Assembly: GCF_010365865.1 (NCBI RefSeq)
Contig: NZ_CP048020.1
Span: 558,001-622,000, forward strand
Direction of reading: 5' to 3'
Length of the DNA: 64,000 bases
From: Treponema vincentii
GTDB lineage: Bacteria; Spirochaetota; Spirochaetia; Treponematales; Treponemataceae
Shown: positions 6,238-16,652 of the stretch, piece by piece
Layout of the letters: every line of letters starts with the position of its first letter
How positions within the stretch are numbered: the stretch's first letter is position 1
Program-made: the position numbers and the translations under genes
Notes under the pieces: generated by a model
Databases searched by the model: none
Seen by the model: only the letters and a program-made list of their open reading frames with translations
Told to the model about the DNA's origin: nothing

Positions 6238-7257
6238 AATAATAAACTGCATATCTACAAAATCAAATTGAATTATATGGTTATAGAAAAAAACATTACC
6301 AAGCCCATTTAGTTTCATCATATGAGATTGTGCTCCTTTATTAAAACCAGAGCCCTTTATTGTTGAATAAGCACCATTCATATTGTTGTAAATAATCTCA
6401 CCTATTTTTATATCATTATAAGAATACATTACTCTTGGTGTAATAGGAACTTTATCTTTATAGCCATATCCATAATTTGAATAATCATTTATATCATATT
6501 GTTGATTTCTATCTCCAAAATTATGTCTTGGAGTAAACCCATAATTACCTGTATCAATCATTCCGAATTCAGGTTGTCCTCTATATTCAAAATAAATATC
6601 AAATTCATCATTAGGACTTTGATACATTTTTAAAGCAGCACCATCAAGTTTTTCGTCATTTAAAATAATATATTGATTGATAAAGTCTATTGTAACTCTG
6701 CCATAATTCAATAGAAATTCAGCTCCGATAACTCCATCAAAAGTTTCACTAACATTAGGATCATATCGCAGAGAAATGTCTCCAAAAGATACGGAAGCTA
6801 GATAATTAAGATTATAATTAGACCATTCGTTTTTTAAATATTGAGCAACTTCTTTTTCTGAAGAATGATTCTTTATCAGCTCTAGTTCATTCTGTTTGAT
6901 ATATTCAACTACTTTTTGTATGAAATCATCTTCAGTCACATTAATCTTTTCTAATAAAGAATAATAAAACCAGTTCCGTGTAGAGCCTGAATCTAACATT
7001 ACATATACGTCATTATTCCCTTCTACTTTTAAAACAGGTTTTCCCAAACAACCATAAAAATTCATTGTAAAAGGAATTCGTGAATCTGTTCGCTCACGAT
7101 TTAATTCTTCTTTAGCTTTAGAGTAATCAAATTCTCTTTGTGTTAACTGTTCGGTCAATATTTTTCCATCATAACTGAGTTTTTTACCGTCGGAATTATT
7201 TTTACAAGAAATTAGTAGTGAGCAATATACTACTGTTAGAAAAAATATTTTTTTCAT
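6232..7257 (-). CDS. Lipoprotein with clan AA aspartic-protease-like fold, attI-proximal cassette
   Basis: 341 aa. Signal peptide with lipobox LLISC (Cys18). Two Asp motifs of clan AA (retropepsin/pepsin-like) are visible: MLDSGST (Asp-Ser-Gly) and, ~145 residues later, MIDTGNY (Asp-Thr-Gly). After the first comes FDGVIGAEFLLNYGRVTIDF, matching the hydrophobic-Gly segment typical of these folds. It may be an outer-membrane-anchored protease or an inactive relative. AAAAGGAAG precedes the ATG. It is the first gene after the attI junction, so by the usual integron order it would be the most recent insertion. Confidence 0.7.
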   Translation of the reverse strand: MKKIFFLTVVYCSLLISCKNNSDGKKLSYDGKILTEQLTQREFDYSKAKEELNRERTDSRIPFTMNFYGCLGKPVLKVEGNNDVYVMLDSGSTRNWFYYSLLEKINVTEDDFIQKVVEYIKQNELELIKNHSSEKEVAQYLKNEWSNYNLNYLASVSFGDISLRYDPNVSETFDGVIGAEFLLNYGRVTIDFINQYIILNDEKLDGAALKMYQSPNDEFDIYFEYRGQPEFGMIDTGNYGFTPRHNFGDRNQQYDINDYSNYGYGYKDKVPITPRVMYSYNDIKIGEIIYNNMNGAYSTIKGSGFNKGAQSHMMKLNGLGNVFFYNHIIQFDFVDMQFIIK

Positions 7258-7423
7258 TAATCTTCCTTTTTATAAAATTTTTATAGTTTATATTATATTT
7301 TTGAAACCATTTTTCAATCGCCTCTTTGTTTTACTTGATTTTTTTTCTTCCGTGCGAGCTTTAATACAACCGCTTCCTAATTTGCCCTAATAAACAAAAA
7401 ATATCCAAGCCATTGGCTTGTGC

Positions 7424-7587
7424 GTATAACATCTTTTCGACCTTTCCTCATTATATCACGGAAACTACGCGCTTTCAATATAAACTGCTACAAGATAAGA
7501 AATTAAATCTTTCTACCATAATATCAGCCGGAACACATCATCAACAGCCAGATTAGGCCTATCTTCACTAAATAGGATAAAGACAAA
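7424..7587 (-). other. attI: Putative attI region with recombination point at 7424-7430
   Basis: GTATAAC (minus strand GTTATAC) at 7424-7430 matches the R' boxes of the neighbouring attC sites, yet no GTTRRRY partner follows within attC distance, so it fits the cassette/attI junction. It lies between the integrase 3' end and the first cassette. A perfect 7-bp inverted repeat, CAAGCCA-T-TGGCTTG (7406-7420), flanks it on the cassette side. attI sites are poorly conserved, so the outer limit (to 7587) is only a bound. Confidence 0.55.
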
Positions 7588-8868
7588 TCACATTCGGTCG
7601 ATAGGGCTTTGAACGCCGAGACCGCCGCGGTTGAGGACGTGGGTGTAAACCATAGTGGTTGAAACATCGCTGTGACCGAGAAGTTCTTGGATGGTGCGGA
7701 TATCGTAACCGGATTCCAGTAGATGCGTTGCAAATGAGTGGCGGAACGTGTGGCAGCCGATTGGCTTCGGAATACCCGACTGTAAAACAGCTTCGTGCAG
7801 AGTGCGCTGAATAACCGAAGGATCAATATGATGCCGTCCCTGCTCACCGGTTTCTTTATTTTGCCATCGGCGTGCTTGGGGAAACACCCACTGCCATGCC
7901 CACGTTTTACCGGCATTAGGATATTTTTTTGCAAGGGCAGACGGCAACGGCACCGAACCGAAACCGTCTTTGCAGTCTGCCTCATGGATGCGGCGGACAT
8001 TTTCCAAATGTTTTTGCAGCGGAAATTTCAAAGATACCGGCAGCATAGTTTTACGGTCTTTTGCTCCCTTTCCGCAGTGTACCGTAATTTCATTTTTATC
8101 AAAATCAATATCCTGTACTCGTAACCGCAAGCCTTCCATCAACCTCATTCCCGTTCCATAAAGTAAGCGAATAAAAAGACCATAATCGTTTTCAGGCAAC
8201 AAAGAGAATAGCTTTGCCGTTTCCTCACGGCTCAGTACAGCAGGCAGCTTCTTAGACTTTTTGGCACGGATGATATTTTCAGGACTTTGTATCGTTAATC
8301 CTAATATGTTTTTATAGAGAAACAAAAGAGCCGCAAGAGCTTGATTTTGACTTGATGCGGCAACCTTTTCTTTTGTTGCAAGACGGCTCACAAAGGAATT
8401 TATCTCCACATCGGAAAATGTTTTAAGGTTTTTATCCTTATGTTCTCGGATAAAACGGCTTATCCAATAGCTGTATGCTTCCCGTGTACGTTTGCTATAG
8501 TGTTTTGCAGTAATCACTGCATCAAACTTTCTTAAAATATCCTGAATATCCGATGCATCAGGCGTATTGCTTTCCCTGATCATTTCGGTATTCAAAACTA
8601 CAGCATCATGAGGATCGCTATCAGCGCCTTCACAGTTTGCCCTGATAAAATCGGAATCTACACGGCAGAATCCTTCACTATACATATTATTTAATAAAAG
8701 ATCACAAGAATTACGATCAGCAGGAATAGTCCAAAAGCATTGAGCCGGAATCCAAGCTCTGTTGGGTACTTTTTTTATCGCTTGCAAGATTTTAGAAAAA
8801 TCTTCTCTACCTGCTTTAAAACGTACTGATAACGTTTCGTTCTCATAAGGTTGAATTTCAATAAACAT
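7588..8868 (-). CDS. intI: Integron integrase (tyrosine recombinase, IntI family)
   Basis: 426 aa; CAGGAGG lies 6 nt before the ATG. Tyrosine-recombinase residues are Arg242 (GTGMRLMEG), His373-x-x-Arg376 (HTFRHSFATHLL), His399 (LLGHSDVSTT) and nucleophile Tyr408 (MVYTHVLNRGG). The extra segment of ~40 residues before the HxxR box (around 290-330, KDGFGSVPLPSALAKKYP) is the IntI-specific patch needed for folded single-stranded attC. The end GLGVQSPID matches the IntI tail. Residues 1-105 are an extension absent from IntI1 (337 aa); IKKVPNRAW..CFWTIP resembles a HARP-like module. Transcribed towards its cassettes, the reverse of class 1 integrons and as reported for T. denticola. Confidence 0.95.
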   Translation of the reverse strand: MFIEIQPYENETLSVRFKAGREDFSKILQAIKKVPNRAWIPAQCFWTIPADRNSCDLLLNNMYSEGFCRVDSDFIRANCEGADSDPHDAVVLNTEMIRESNTPDASDIQDILRKFDAVITAKHYSKRTREAYSYWISRFIREHKDKNLKTFSDVEINSFVSRLATKEKVAASSQNQALAALLFLYKNILGLTIQSPENIIRAKKSKKLPAVLSREETAKLFSLLPENDYGLFIRLLYGTGMRLMEGLRLRVQDIDFDKNEITVHCGKGAKDRKTMLPVSLKFPLQKHLENVRRIHEADCKDGFGSVPLPSALAKKYPNAGKTWAWQWVFPQARRWQNKETGEQGRHHIDPSVIQRTLHEAVLQSGIPKPIGCHTFRHSFATHLLESGYDIRTIQELLGHSDVSTTMVYTHVLNRGGLGVQSPIDRM

Positions 8869-8997
8869 AAAAACCTCCTGAATTTATTTTCAGTCGCAAT
8901 CCCCCAAAAAAACGCAGAGCGCAGCCGAGAAACGGCATGTACTAAACTTTCGACACGAATAAAATATTAAAAGTAAAAACCGGCCAACGGGCAATCC

Positions 8998-9059
8998 ATC
9001 TAATATTCTCTTAACCTACAACGGGACGTACCACTGTTGTCTGGTTAACGCGGTTAAAT
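8998..9059 (-). other. attC-like site on the 5' side of intI
   Basis: ATCTAAT (8998-9004, one mismatch to RYYYAAC) to GTTAAAT (9053-9059). The left arm TTCTCTTAACCTACAAC pairs with GTTGTCTGGTTAACGCG, and the overall form matches the 66-bp site at 5458. It begins 10 bp after the SAP-domain gene stop, exactly where a cassette attC should be, but upstream of the integrase gene. No gene lies in 8869-8997, which holds the intI leader. Confidence 0.65.
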
Positions 9060-9069
9060 GACATTTTCT

Positions 9070-9660
9070 CTATATATTTATCTCTGTGTCGGGGTTGTTG
9101 ATCTTTTTCCACGTTATATAATCTTTTTTTGCCTTAATAGCTTTTAGCTCATTCCATGCCTCTAATGCCTCTTCTCTTGTTGCATTTTTTTCATTTGCCA
9201 GATAATCACTAATGAAATTATTAAATTTACAGGATGGAATTTGAGGAAGTTTTCCTTCAGTTTTATTTAACCGAATATATTCACAAATGACATCATTATA
9301 AGTTATTTTTTCACCATGAGAAAGTTTATCTTCAATCCATCGATTAAGCCAATATTTTGCCCCTGATTTCGGTTGTAATCCCGGAATCCGTTTGTCCATT
9401 TCACTATGTATGAATTCCCATGTTTCTTTTTTGTTGCTAAAATTTTCAACATAAGTATGACTATTCAATATATCTCTATTCCGGCTTTTACTCCGATAAC
9501 TATTTTTTTTATTCACCGTTCCGGTTTCCAAAAACTGAATAATCATCTCTTCAAGCTGATCCTTTCGTATTTTTAAACCAAAAGGAATTTCAAGCGATTT
9601 TGCTAATGCTTTGAGTTCACTCATGTACCAATATTTATTCTCAAATTCTTGTATTGTCAT
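9070..9660 (-). CDS. SAP-domain protein (DUF6434-like), cassette-like gene upstream of intI
   Basis: 196 aa. Residues ~10-46 (YWYMSELKALAKSLEIPFG, then KIRKDQLEEMIIQFLE) form a SAP-type helix-extended-helix motif, known for DNA or RNA binding. A basic Ser/Arg stretch follows (KNSYRSKSRNR), then a domain with GAKYWLNRWIEDKL that recalls DUF6434 proteins. The ribosome-binding site is weak. A GTATAAC box at 9691-9697 on one side and the attC-like site on the other give it the structure of an integron cassette. Exact function unknown. Confidence 0.75.
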   Translation of the reverse strand: MTIQEFENKYWYMSELKALAKSLEIPFGLKIRKDQLEEMIIQFLETGTVNKKNSYRSKSRNRDILNSHTYVENFSNKKETWEFIHSEMDKRIPGLQPKSGAKYWLNRWIEDKLSHGEKITYNDVICEYIRLNKTEGKLPQIPSCKFNNFISDYLANEKNATREEALEAWNELKAIKAKKDYITWKKINNPDTEINI

Positions 9661-9690
9661 AGAGTCTTTTGCTTATGTGTAGTAATTATT

Positions 9691-9697
9691 GTATAAC
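9691..9697 (-). other. Cassette-boundary-like GTATAAC box
   Basis: Identical to the R' boxes at 5458 and 7424. It lies 31 bp upstream of the SAP gene start on the minus strand, where the 5' edge of a cassette is expected. A sloppy mirror copy (GTTATGATAC, 9712-9721) follows. Seven bases alone are weak evidence; the value is in its position relative to 8998-9059. Confidence 0.35.
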
Positions 9698-9777
9698 TGT
9701 AGGCATTAACGGTTATGATACTATCATCAATACTGATATCCTGATTTCTGTGTGCGCTGCGTTCGGCTAACACCTCA

Positions 9778-11025
9778 TTACTGAGCTGTAACTTCTGCGG
9801 TGATCGGTTCCGTCAAAGAACGTATCTTGTCGGCGCTCAACGGTATGTTGATCATTTCGGAGGGAATCATGCGGGCAATCCGTTTTGTTGCAAGCACTGT
9901 GTTTCCCGATTTTACCGATACGGTGGCATTTTGGTAGATGGCATCCACCCGCATAAAGAGGTTAACCCCGTCGGGCATGTGCGTCAACACCTTGCGTGGC
10001 ATCACATAGCGGATACCTTTGCCGGGTGTACAGGGAACGGAAGCCGAATCGGGTAGAGCACCGAGCGCGTACAGCCCTGCGTGTTTTCCGGCGATTCTGC
10101 TTTCCCGTGTTACAAAATCGACGATGTCGTGCACATGCAGAACATTACCGCAGGCGAATATTCCCGGTATCTCTGTTTGCATCGCGCTGTCAACCATCGG
10201 CTCGTTGGTAATCGGGTCAAGTGTGACACCGGCTTTTATCGAAAGCTCGTTTTCGGGGATCAGACCTACCGAAAGAAGGAGCGTATCGCAGGGATAATAG
10301 GTTTGTGTGCCTTCAATTTCGTTAAAGTGCGAATCGATTTGCGAAACGGTAACGCCTTCCAGCCGGTTCTTTCCGTGGATAAAGCTGATATTATGGCTTA
10401 ACAAAAGCGGTATACCGTAATCCTCCAAACATTGAGCGATATTCCGGTTGAGCCCGCTCGAAAACGGCATAATCTCTACGACAGCTTTTACCTTTGCACC
10501 TTCGAGTGTCATGCGCCGCGCCATAATCAATCCGATGTCGCCGGAGCCGTAAATGACAACCTCGCGCCCCATGCGGCAGCCTTCCATGTTCATCATCCGC
10601 TGTGCCATGCCCGCGGTATATACACCCGCCGGACGGTACCCTTTTACGGCAATCGCGCCCGCAGTGCGTTCGCGGCAACCCATCGCAAGCACAACGGCTC
10701 CGGCTTGTATGGTTTTAAGCCCGTCCGTCCCTGCCGCAGTGATAAGCCGCTCCGGCGAAATATCGAGTACCATTGTATTCAGCATTACCTGAATATCCGT
10801 TTGTGCAGTCTGCATAATAAAGCGCTGCGCATATTCCGGCCCGGTCAGTTCTTCTTTAAATTCATGCAAGCCGAAGCCGGCGTGGATACATTGATTGAGG
10901 ATGCCGCCCAATTCGCGGTCGCGTTCGATAATCAAAATTTTTTTTACGCCGGTTTCCCGCGCGGCGAGGGCTGCCGCCAAACCTGCGGGGCCGCCTCCAA
11001 TCACTACAACATCATATTTCATCAT
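9778..11025 (-). CDS. FAD/NAD-dependent oxidoreductase of the glycerol operon (GlpB-like)
   Basis: About 415 aa from the paired ATG codons at 11025/11022; a TTG at 11046 is less likely. The N-terminus KYDVVVIGGGPAGLAAALAA binds FAD, GGILNQCIHAGFG carries a conserved Cys, VIYGSGDIGLIMARR is a second nucleotide-binding site, and IFACGNVLHVHDIVDFV is the usual late FAD motif. Homologues sit beside glpA/glpK in Thermotoga- and Clostridium-type operons and probably pass electrons from glycerol-3-phosphate oxidation onward. Last gene of the glpK-glpA operon. The DUF1667 gene that often follows is missing; the integron begins instead. Confidence 0.85.
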   Translation of the reverse strand: MMKYDVVVIGGGPAGLAAALAARETGVKKILIIERDRELGGILNQCIHAGFGLHEFKEELTGPEYAQRFIMQTAQTDIQVMLNTMVLDISPERLITAAGTDGLKTIQAGAVVLAMGCRERTAGAIAVKGYRPAGVYTAGMAQRMMNMEGCRMGREVVIYGSGDIGLIMARRMTLEGAKVKAVVEIMPFSSGLNRNIAQCLEDYGIPLLLSHNISFIHGKNRLEGVTVSQIDSHFNEIEGTQTYYPCDTLLLSVGLIPENELSIKAGVTLDPITNEPMVDSAMQTEIPGIFACGNVLHVHDIVDFVTRESRIAGKHAGLYALGALPDSASVPCTPGKGIRYVMPRKVLTHMPDGVNLFMRVDAIYQNATVSVKSGNTVLATKRIARMIPSEMINIPLSADKIRSLTEPITAEVTAQ

Positions 11026-11076
11026 GCTCTTTTTCCGTTTAATCAACCTGTCCGGAACCTTCCGTTTTTGAACAGG

Positions 11077-12630
11077 TTACCTTGAATGCTTTGGGGAACC
11101 GCCGCTGCGGATTTCACTCTCTGCGGTATTTTTTAACCTTCCCAACACGATCTCCGTACCCCTGTCCGATTTGGCGATGTTTTCCATCGGCAGCTGTAAT
11201 TCCCTGCTGAGGATTTCCAAAACGCGCGGCGTACAAAAGCCTCCTTGACAGCGTCCTGTTCCGGGACGTACCCGCCGCTTAACACCGTCAACGGTACGCG
11301 CTCCGGCAGGACGGCGGATTGCTTCAACGATTTCCGCCTCCGTTACCGTTTCGCAGCGGCAGATAATCCGTCCGTAGAGCGGATTTTCCGCAATCAGGGC
11401 AGCCCGCTCTTCGTTGGAAAGGGCGGAAAACTGACTGATACCTTTCCGTGCACTAACAACGTGCGGCTTTTTTATCAATTCCGCTCCTGCATATTGCACA
11501 AGCTCCGCAACATATTCGGCGATTGCCGGCGCCGAGCTTAATCCGGGAGATTCGATGCCTCCGGCGTGAATAAATCCCTTTGCATGCTTTGAAGCATAGA
11601 TCATAAAGTCGCCGGTACTCGGACGGGCGCGCACGCCGGTAAAGGTGCGTATGGTTTTTCGGAAGTCGAGCGCCGGTACCGATTTTTTTGCGGAACTGTC
11701 AATCTTGTTCAGACCGGCAAGCGTCGTCGAAGTATCCTCGCGGTCGTCAACGTCCTGTGCCGTCGGCCCTGCCAAAAGGTTGTTATCATAGGTGGGAGTT
11801 ACCAGAACGCCCTTGCCCATTTTGGTCGGCGCCTGAAAGATAACGTGATGCACCAGATCGCCGCATACCTTATCCAACACACGGTACTCACCTTTGCGGG
11901 GATTGATAGCGTAATCGTAGTCGCCGATCATCGCGGCAATCTTATCCGCGTAGAGCCCTGCGGCGTTGATAACATACCGCGCAGTAAAAACTCCCTGCGA
12001 TGTCGTTACGGAAAAGGTAGGTGCTTGCGCCGACGTTTGTGCAGTTACAGCGTGAACGTCGGTATCCTGTGTTGGCGCGTGTTGAATATCCTCATCTATT
12101 TTTTGTATGCCGGTTACTTCGGCATCACATATCAGCTCAACACCGTTTTCTACCGCATTTTCGATAAAGGCATACGTCATCCCAAAGGGACACACGATAC
12201 CGGCAGTTCCGCAAAACAGCGCTCCCTTCGTTTCGGGCGAAAGGTTCGGCTCTTCCGCTAAGGTCTTTTCCCGATTCCAAATCTCAAGCTCCGGCACGCC
12301 GTTTGCAATGCCCCGTTCATAGAGCATTTTGATTGCTTCCATATCTTCATCGGAGAAGGCGACAACTAACGAGCCTATCTGTTTAAAATGAAACTGAAGC
12401 TGCGGCGCAAGGCGGCGGATCAATTCGTTTCCGCGCACATTGAGGCGGGCTTTTAATGTGCCCGGTTTTGCATCAAAGCCTCCGTGCACGATAGCGCTGT
12501 TTGCCTTGGAGGAACCTTCGCAAACCTCCGAATGCTTTTCGAGCAATGCAATGCTTAGCCGGTACTGCGACAATTCGCGTGCAATAGCACACCCAACAAC
12601 GCCCCCGCCGATTATAATCACATCATACAT
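11077..12630 (-). CDS. glpA: FAD-dependent glycerol-3-phosphate dehydrogenase with C-terminal BFD iron-sulfur domain
   Basis: 517 aa. MYDVIIIGGGVVGCAIAREL is the FAD-binding start; SSKANSAIVHGGFD is the DAO-family signature; residues ~420-490 form a BFD-like [2Fe-2S] domain with ICRCETVTEAE and GRCQGGFCTP supplying four Cys. It oxidises sn-glycerol 3-phosphate to dihydroxyacetone phosphate. It starts 3 bp after the glpK stop and precedes the FAD oxidoreductase by ~50 bp, so the three are co-transcribed. A low-complexity insert (Asp/Ala/Gln/Thr, around 180-200) lies between two core strands. Confidence 0.9.
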   Translation of the reverse strand: MYDVIIIGGGVVGCAIARELSQYRLSIALLEKHSEVCEGSSKANSAIVHGGFDAKPGTLKARLNVRGNELIRRLAPQLQFHFKQIGSLVVAFSDEDMEAIKMLYERGIANGVPELEIWNREKTLAEEPNLSPETKGALFCGTAGIVCPFGMTYAFIENAVENGVELICDAEVTGIQKIDEDIQHAPTQDTDVHAVTAQTSAQAPTFSVTTSQGVFTARYVINAAGLYADKIAAMIGDYDYAINPRKGEYRVLDKVCGDLVHHVIFQAPTKMGKGVLVTPTYDNNLLAGPTAQDVDDREDTSTTLAGLNKIDSSAKKSVPALDFRKTIRTFTGVRARPSTGDFMIYASKHAKGFIHAGGIESPGLSSAPAIAEYVAELVQYAGAELIKKPHVVSARKGISQFSALSNEERAALIAENPLYGRIICRCETVTEAEIVEAIRRPAGARTVDGVKRRVRPGTGRCQGGFCTPRVLEILSRELQLPMENIAKSDRGTEIVLGRLKNTAESEIRSGGSPKHSR

Positions 12631-12633
12631 GAG

Positions 12634-14136
<1,503 letters not shown>

Positions 14137-14222
14137 TTACATGGAAACGGATTCCATTTTCTCTTCTTTTACCGATATTTATTTGTGTAGATTTTGAATG
14201 AGCTTTAATTATACGCCAAGAC

Positions 14223-14256
14223 ATCTTCTAAAAACTCGGTTAGATTTTTAGAAGAT
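14223..14256. repeat. Dispersed hairpin repeat (12-bp perfect stem)
   Basis: ATCTTCTAAAAA and TTTTTAGAAGAT flank a 10-nt loop, directly downstream of the ddl stop codon on the minus strand. Same core as the repeats at 15426, 25183, 29061 and 40227. It could serve as a terminator for ddl, but there is no separate U-run. Confidence 0.7.
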
Positions 14257-14262
14257 ATCCCG

Positions 14263-15373
14263 TCAGCGAAGTTTCCAGTCGGTTCTGATTTGTCGTGAAG
14301 AATTGAATCGCTCTATCGCGAGTTCAAATAAATGCATGATAAGTTCTCGGTACGGCATCCCCGACGCTTCACACATCTTGGGGAACATGGAAATAGCAGT
14401 AAAGCCCGGAATGGTGTTTACTTCGTTCAAATAGATTTTCTTTGTTTTTTTATCTATAAAGAAGTCAACGCGCGCTAAGCCGCTTAAATCAAGCGCTTGG
14501 TAAGCCTTGCCGGCAATATTGCGGATTTCTCGGCGCTGTTCATCGTCGATATCGGCAGGAATTTTCAGCTGTGCACCGTCGGGATCGATATACTTTGCAT
14601 CATAATCGTAAAATTCATGGGAGGGGATAATTTCTCCCGGAGTGTAAACTACACACTCATCGTTACCGGTTACGGAACACTCGATTTCGCGTGCGGCAAT
14701 ACAGGCTTCGATCAATACCTTACTGTCCCAAAGAAAGGCTTCTTGTATCTTTTGCAGCAACTCGGCACGATTAGTCGCTTTACCGGCGCCGACGGAACTA
14801 CCGACCCGGCACGGTTTTATAAACAACGGGTATTCCAATTCCTTTTCCGCCTGAACAATAAATCTTTCGCACTCTTTCGGATTATCCCATTGGAATTTTC
14901 TTACACAAAGGAAAGGAACAATCGGCAACTGTTCGTGCTGCCAGATTATCTTTGTCTTTTCTTTATCCATTGCCGCACTGCTTGCAAGCACACCGCCGCC
15001 GACATACGGGAGATCAGCCATTTCAAATAAGCCTTGAATAGTGCCGTCCTCTCCAAAGCTGCCGTGCAATACCGGAAATACAACATCCGCTGTAATCGGC
15101 TGTCCGTTCACGGATAAACCGGCTGTAACGCCCCCGCCCGGGATGACGGCAACTCGTGCAGCTTTATTGCACTCTATTGTTAAAACCGCAGATGTATCCT
15201 TACGGATATGTTCTAAGAGAGACTCAGGTTGTAAATACCATTCGCCGTTTTTGGTAATGCCGATTAAATGTACGATATGTTCACTGCCGATAGCACGAAC
15301 AACAAAAAGAAGCGGAAACAAGCGAAACCTCATGTTCGCCTGACCTTCCACCATAGATAATCGCTATATTCAT
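14263..15373 (-). pseudogene. ddl: D-alanine--D-alanine ligase, frameshifted near the N-terminus
   Basis: The ATG at 15373 (GGAG 8 nt upstream) opens MNIAIIYGGRSGEHEVSLVS, the ddl N-terminus with its GEHEVS substrate motif. The frame breaks at an A5 run (15304-15308); one base fewer gives continuous SASFVVRAIGSEH. From there the rest is intact: HGSFGEDGTIQG, the ATP-grasp loop CRVGSSVGAGKA and LNEVNTIPGFT with the Mg ligands. The enzyme joins two D-Ala for peptidoglycan. Every other part looks functional, so a sequencing error is at least as likely as decay. Confidence 0.88.
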
Positions 15374-15425
15374 AGTATACTCCGCATCAAATTAAATCTA
15401 AGGGAAAACCGGTGAGCAAAGCTCA

Positions 15426-15451
15426 CCTCTAAAAACGGAAGTTTTTAGAGG
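15426..15451. repeat. Dispersed hairpin repeat (11-bp perfect stem)
   Basis: CCTCTAAAAAC-GGAA-GTTTTTAGAGG, between ddl and the TPR gene. A second small palindrome, GTGAGC-AAA-GCTCAC (15412-15426), abuts it. Confidence 0.75.
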
Positions 15452-15457
15452 CCCCTT

Positions 15458-16601
15458 TTATGTATTTTCCAATTTTTTTAAAATTTCAACGGCGAGTGCA
15501 TCTTCGGGATAAATATCAAGAACCGTTCTAAAAAAATGCTTTTGCTTCTTCAGTCCTTCCTTCTTTTAACGAAATAGTTCCTAAATTTGAAATAATCTTG
15601 ATATTCTCCGGTTCCTGTTCAAGTGCGCTCATCAGCCAACGGCGACTTTCATCAAATTGACCGAGCTCCATTAAACAGATGGCTAGTTCATTGCAAATAT
15701 CACAATAGGCGACCGCCAGTTCCTTAGGAGTCTTTTTGCCAAGCTCCAGGCAATGGAGAAACGCTTCCGAAGCGTCCTTCCACCGCTCCTGACGACGCAA
15801 TGCCCAACCGAGTAAAAACCACGCATTCCATACTTTTGGGTGATGCTCTAAAAACTCCCGTATTTTTTCAAGCGCCTTTTCTTCTTCACCCATTTGGATA
15901 AAATCAAAAGCACCTTTAAATAGCTCGTCATCGAGCGCTTGTGTTTCTATCCAGTCAATGAGCTCGGAAGCCTTTTGCCTACGGTGTGCCGTTAATTCAT
16001 CTTGTGCCGTTTCAATATGCAGATATGTCTCGAATACGCTTTTTGCCTTAGGAAAATTCTTTTGACGGATAAAGAAAAAACCGGCATTAAAAAAGGCATC
16101 AGGCAACGGCGGTTCGGCAGCCAACACCTCTTTATACGCTTGAAAGGCTTTATCGGTATAATAGTCGGCATAGTCTTCTGCACCGGCTTGTTCATAAAAA
16201 CGAGCACGTTCATCCATCAACAATGCAACGTTCAGCTTTGTTTGCATATTTTCCGGAAACAGTCCTTCAAGTGCGAACAGTAGCTGTTCCGCTAAGTCAA
16301 AATCGGCATTTTTTATCTTTAGAATTGCAGCATTAGTCATCTCTTCGAGAATGTTCGGCCGTAGTTCTTTAAAAATATCTCGATAGTATGCAATATGTTG
16401 ATTATCCCGTTCATAAGCGAATACATTCAGCATACCGGCTAAAATCATCTCTTCTGAAATAGTTTCCGGTCTAAAATCTTTCCCTTCATCCGTTAAAAGA
16501 AGCGGAAGCGGTATCGATGAATCAAAGCCCGGAATTTTTGCCGTTAAAGCATATTCCTCAGGCATTTTGATGTAGATGAGCTGCTTATCGGAGTTTTCCA
16601 T
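15458..16601 (-). CDS. TPR-repeat protein, frameshifted at its C-terminus
   Basis: As given, the frame stops at 15528 after EEAKAFF. An A7 run at 15530-15536 (T7 on the coding strand) explains this: with six bases the frame continues as AFFRTVLDIYPEDALAVEI to TAA at 15458. The protein (~380 aa) has a ~65-residue N-terminal part, then about five tetratricopeptide-like repeats (PDAFFNAGFFFIRQKNFPKA; WNAWFLLGWALRRQERWKDA; NIKIISNLGTISLKEGRTEE). TPRs mediate protein binding; the partner is unknown. Likely a cytoplasmic scaffold, since no signal peptide is present. Confidence 0.8.
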
Positions 16602-16652
16602 ATTGTATGTATCCTATTACTTACGAAGATTATGCGTATGTTTATAGTCGGA

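Noticed and set aside
7524..8000. Minus-strand frame of 158 codons inside intI
   Set aside because: Another frame of the integrase gene; Ser/Arg-rich, no domain, and intI is intact.
10432..11085. Plus-strand frame of 217 codons opposite the FAD oxidoreductase
   Set aside because: Shadow of codon bias in the minus-strand gene; composition is unlike a real protein and no ribosome-binding site is present.
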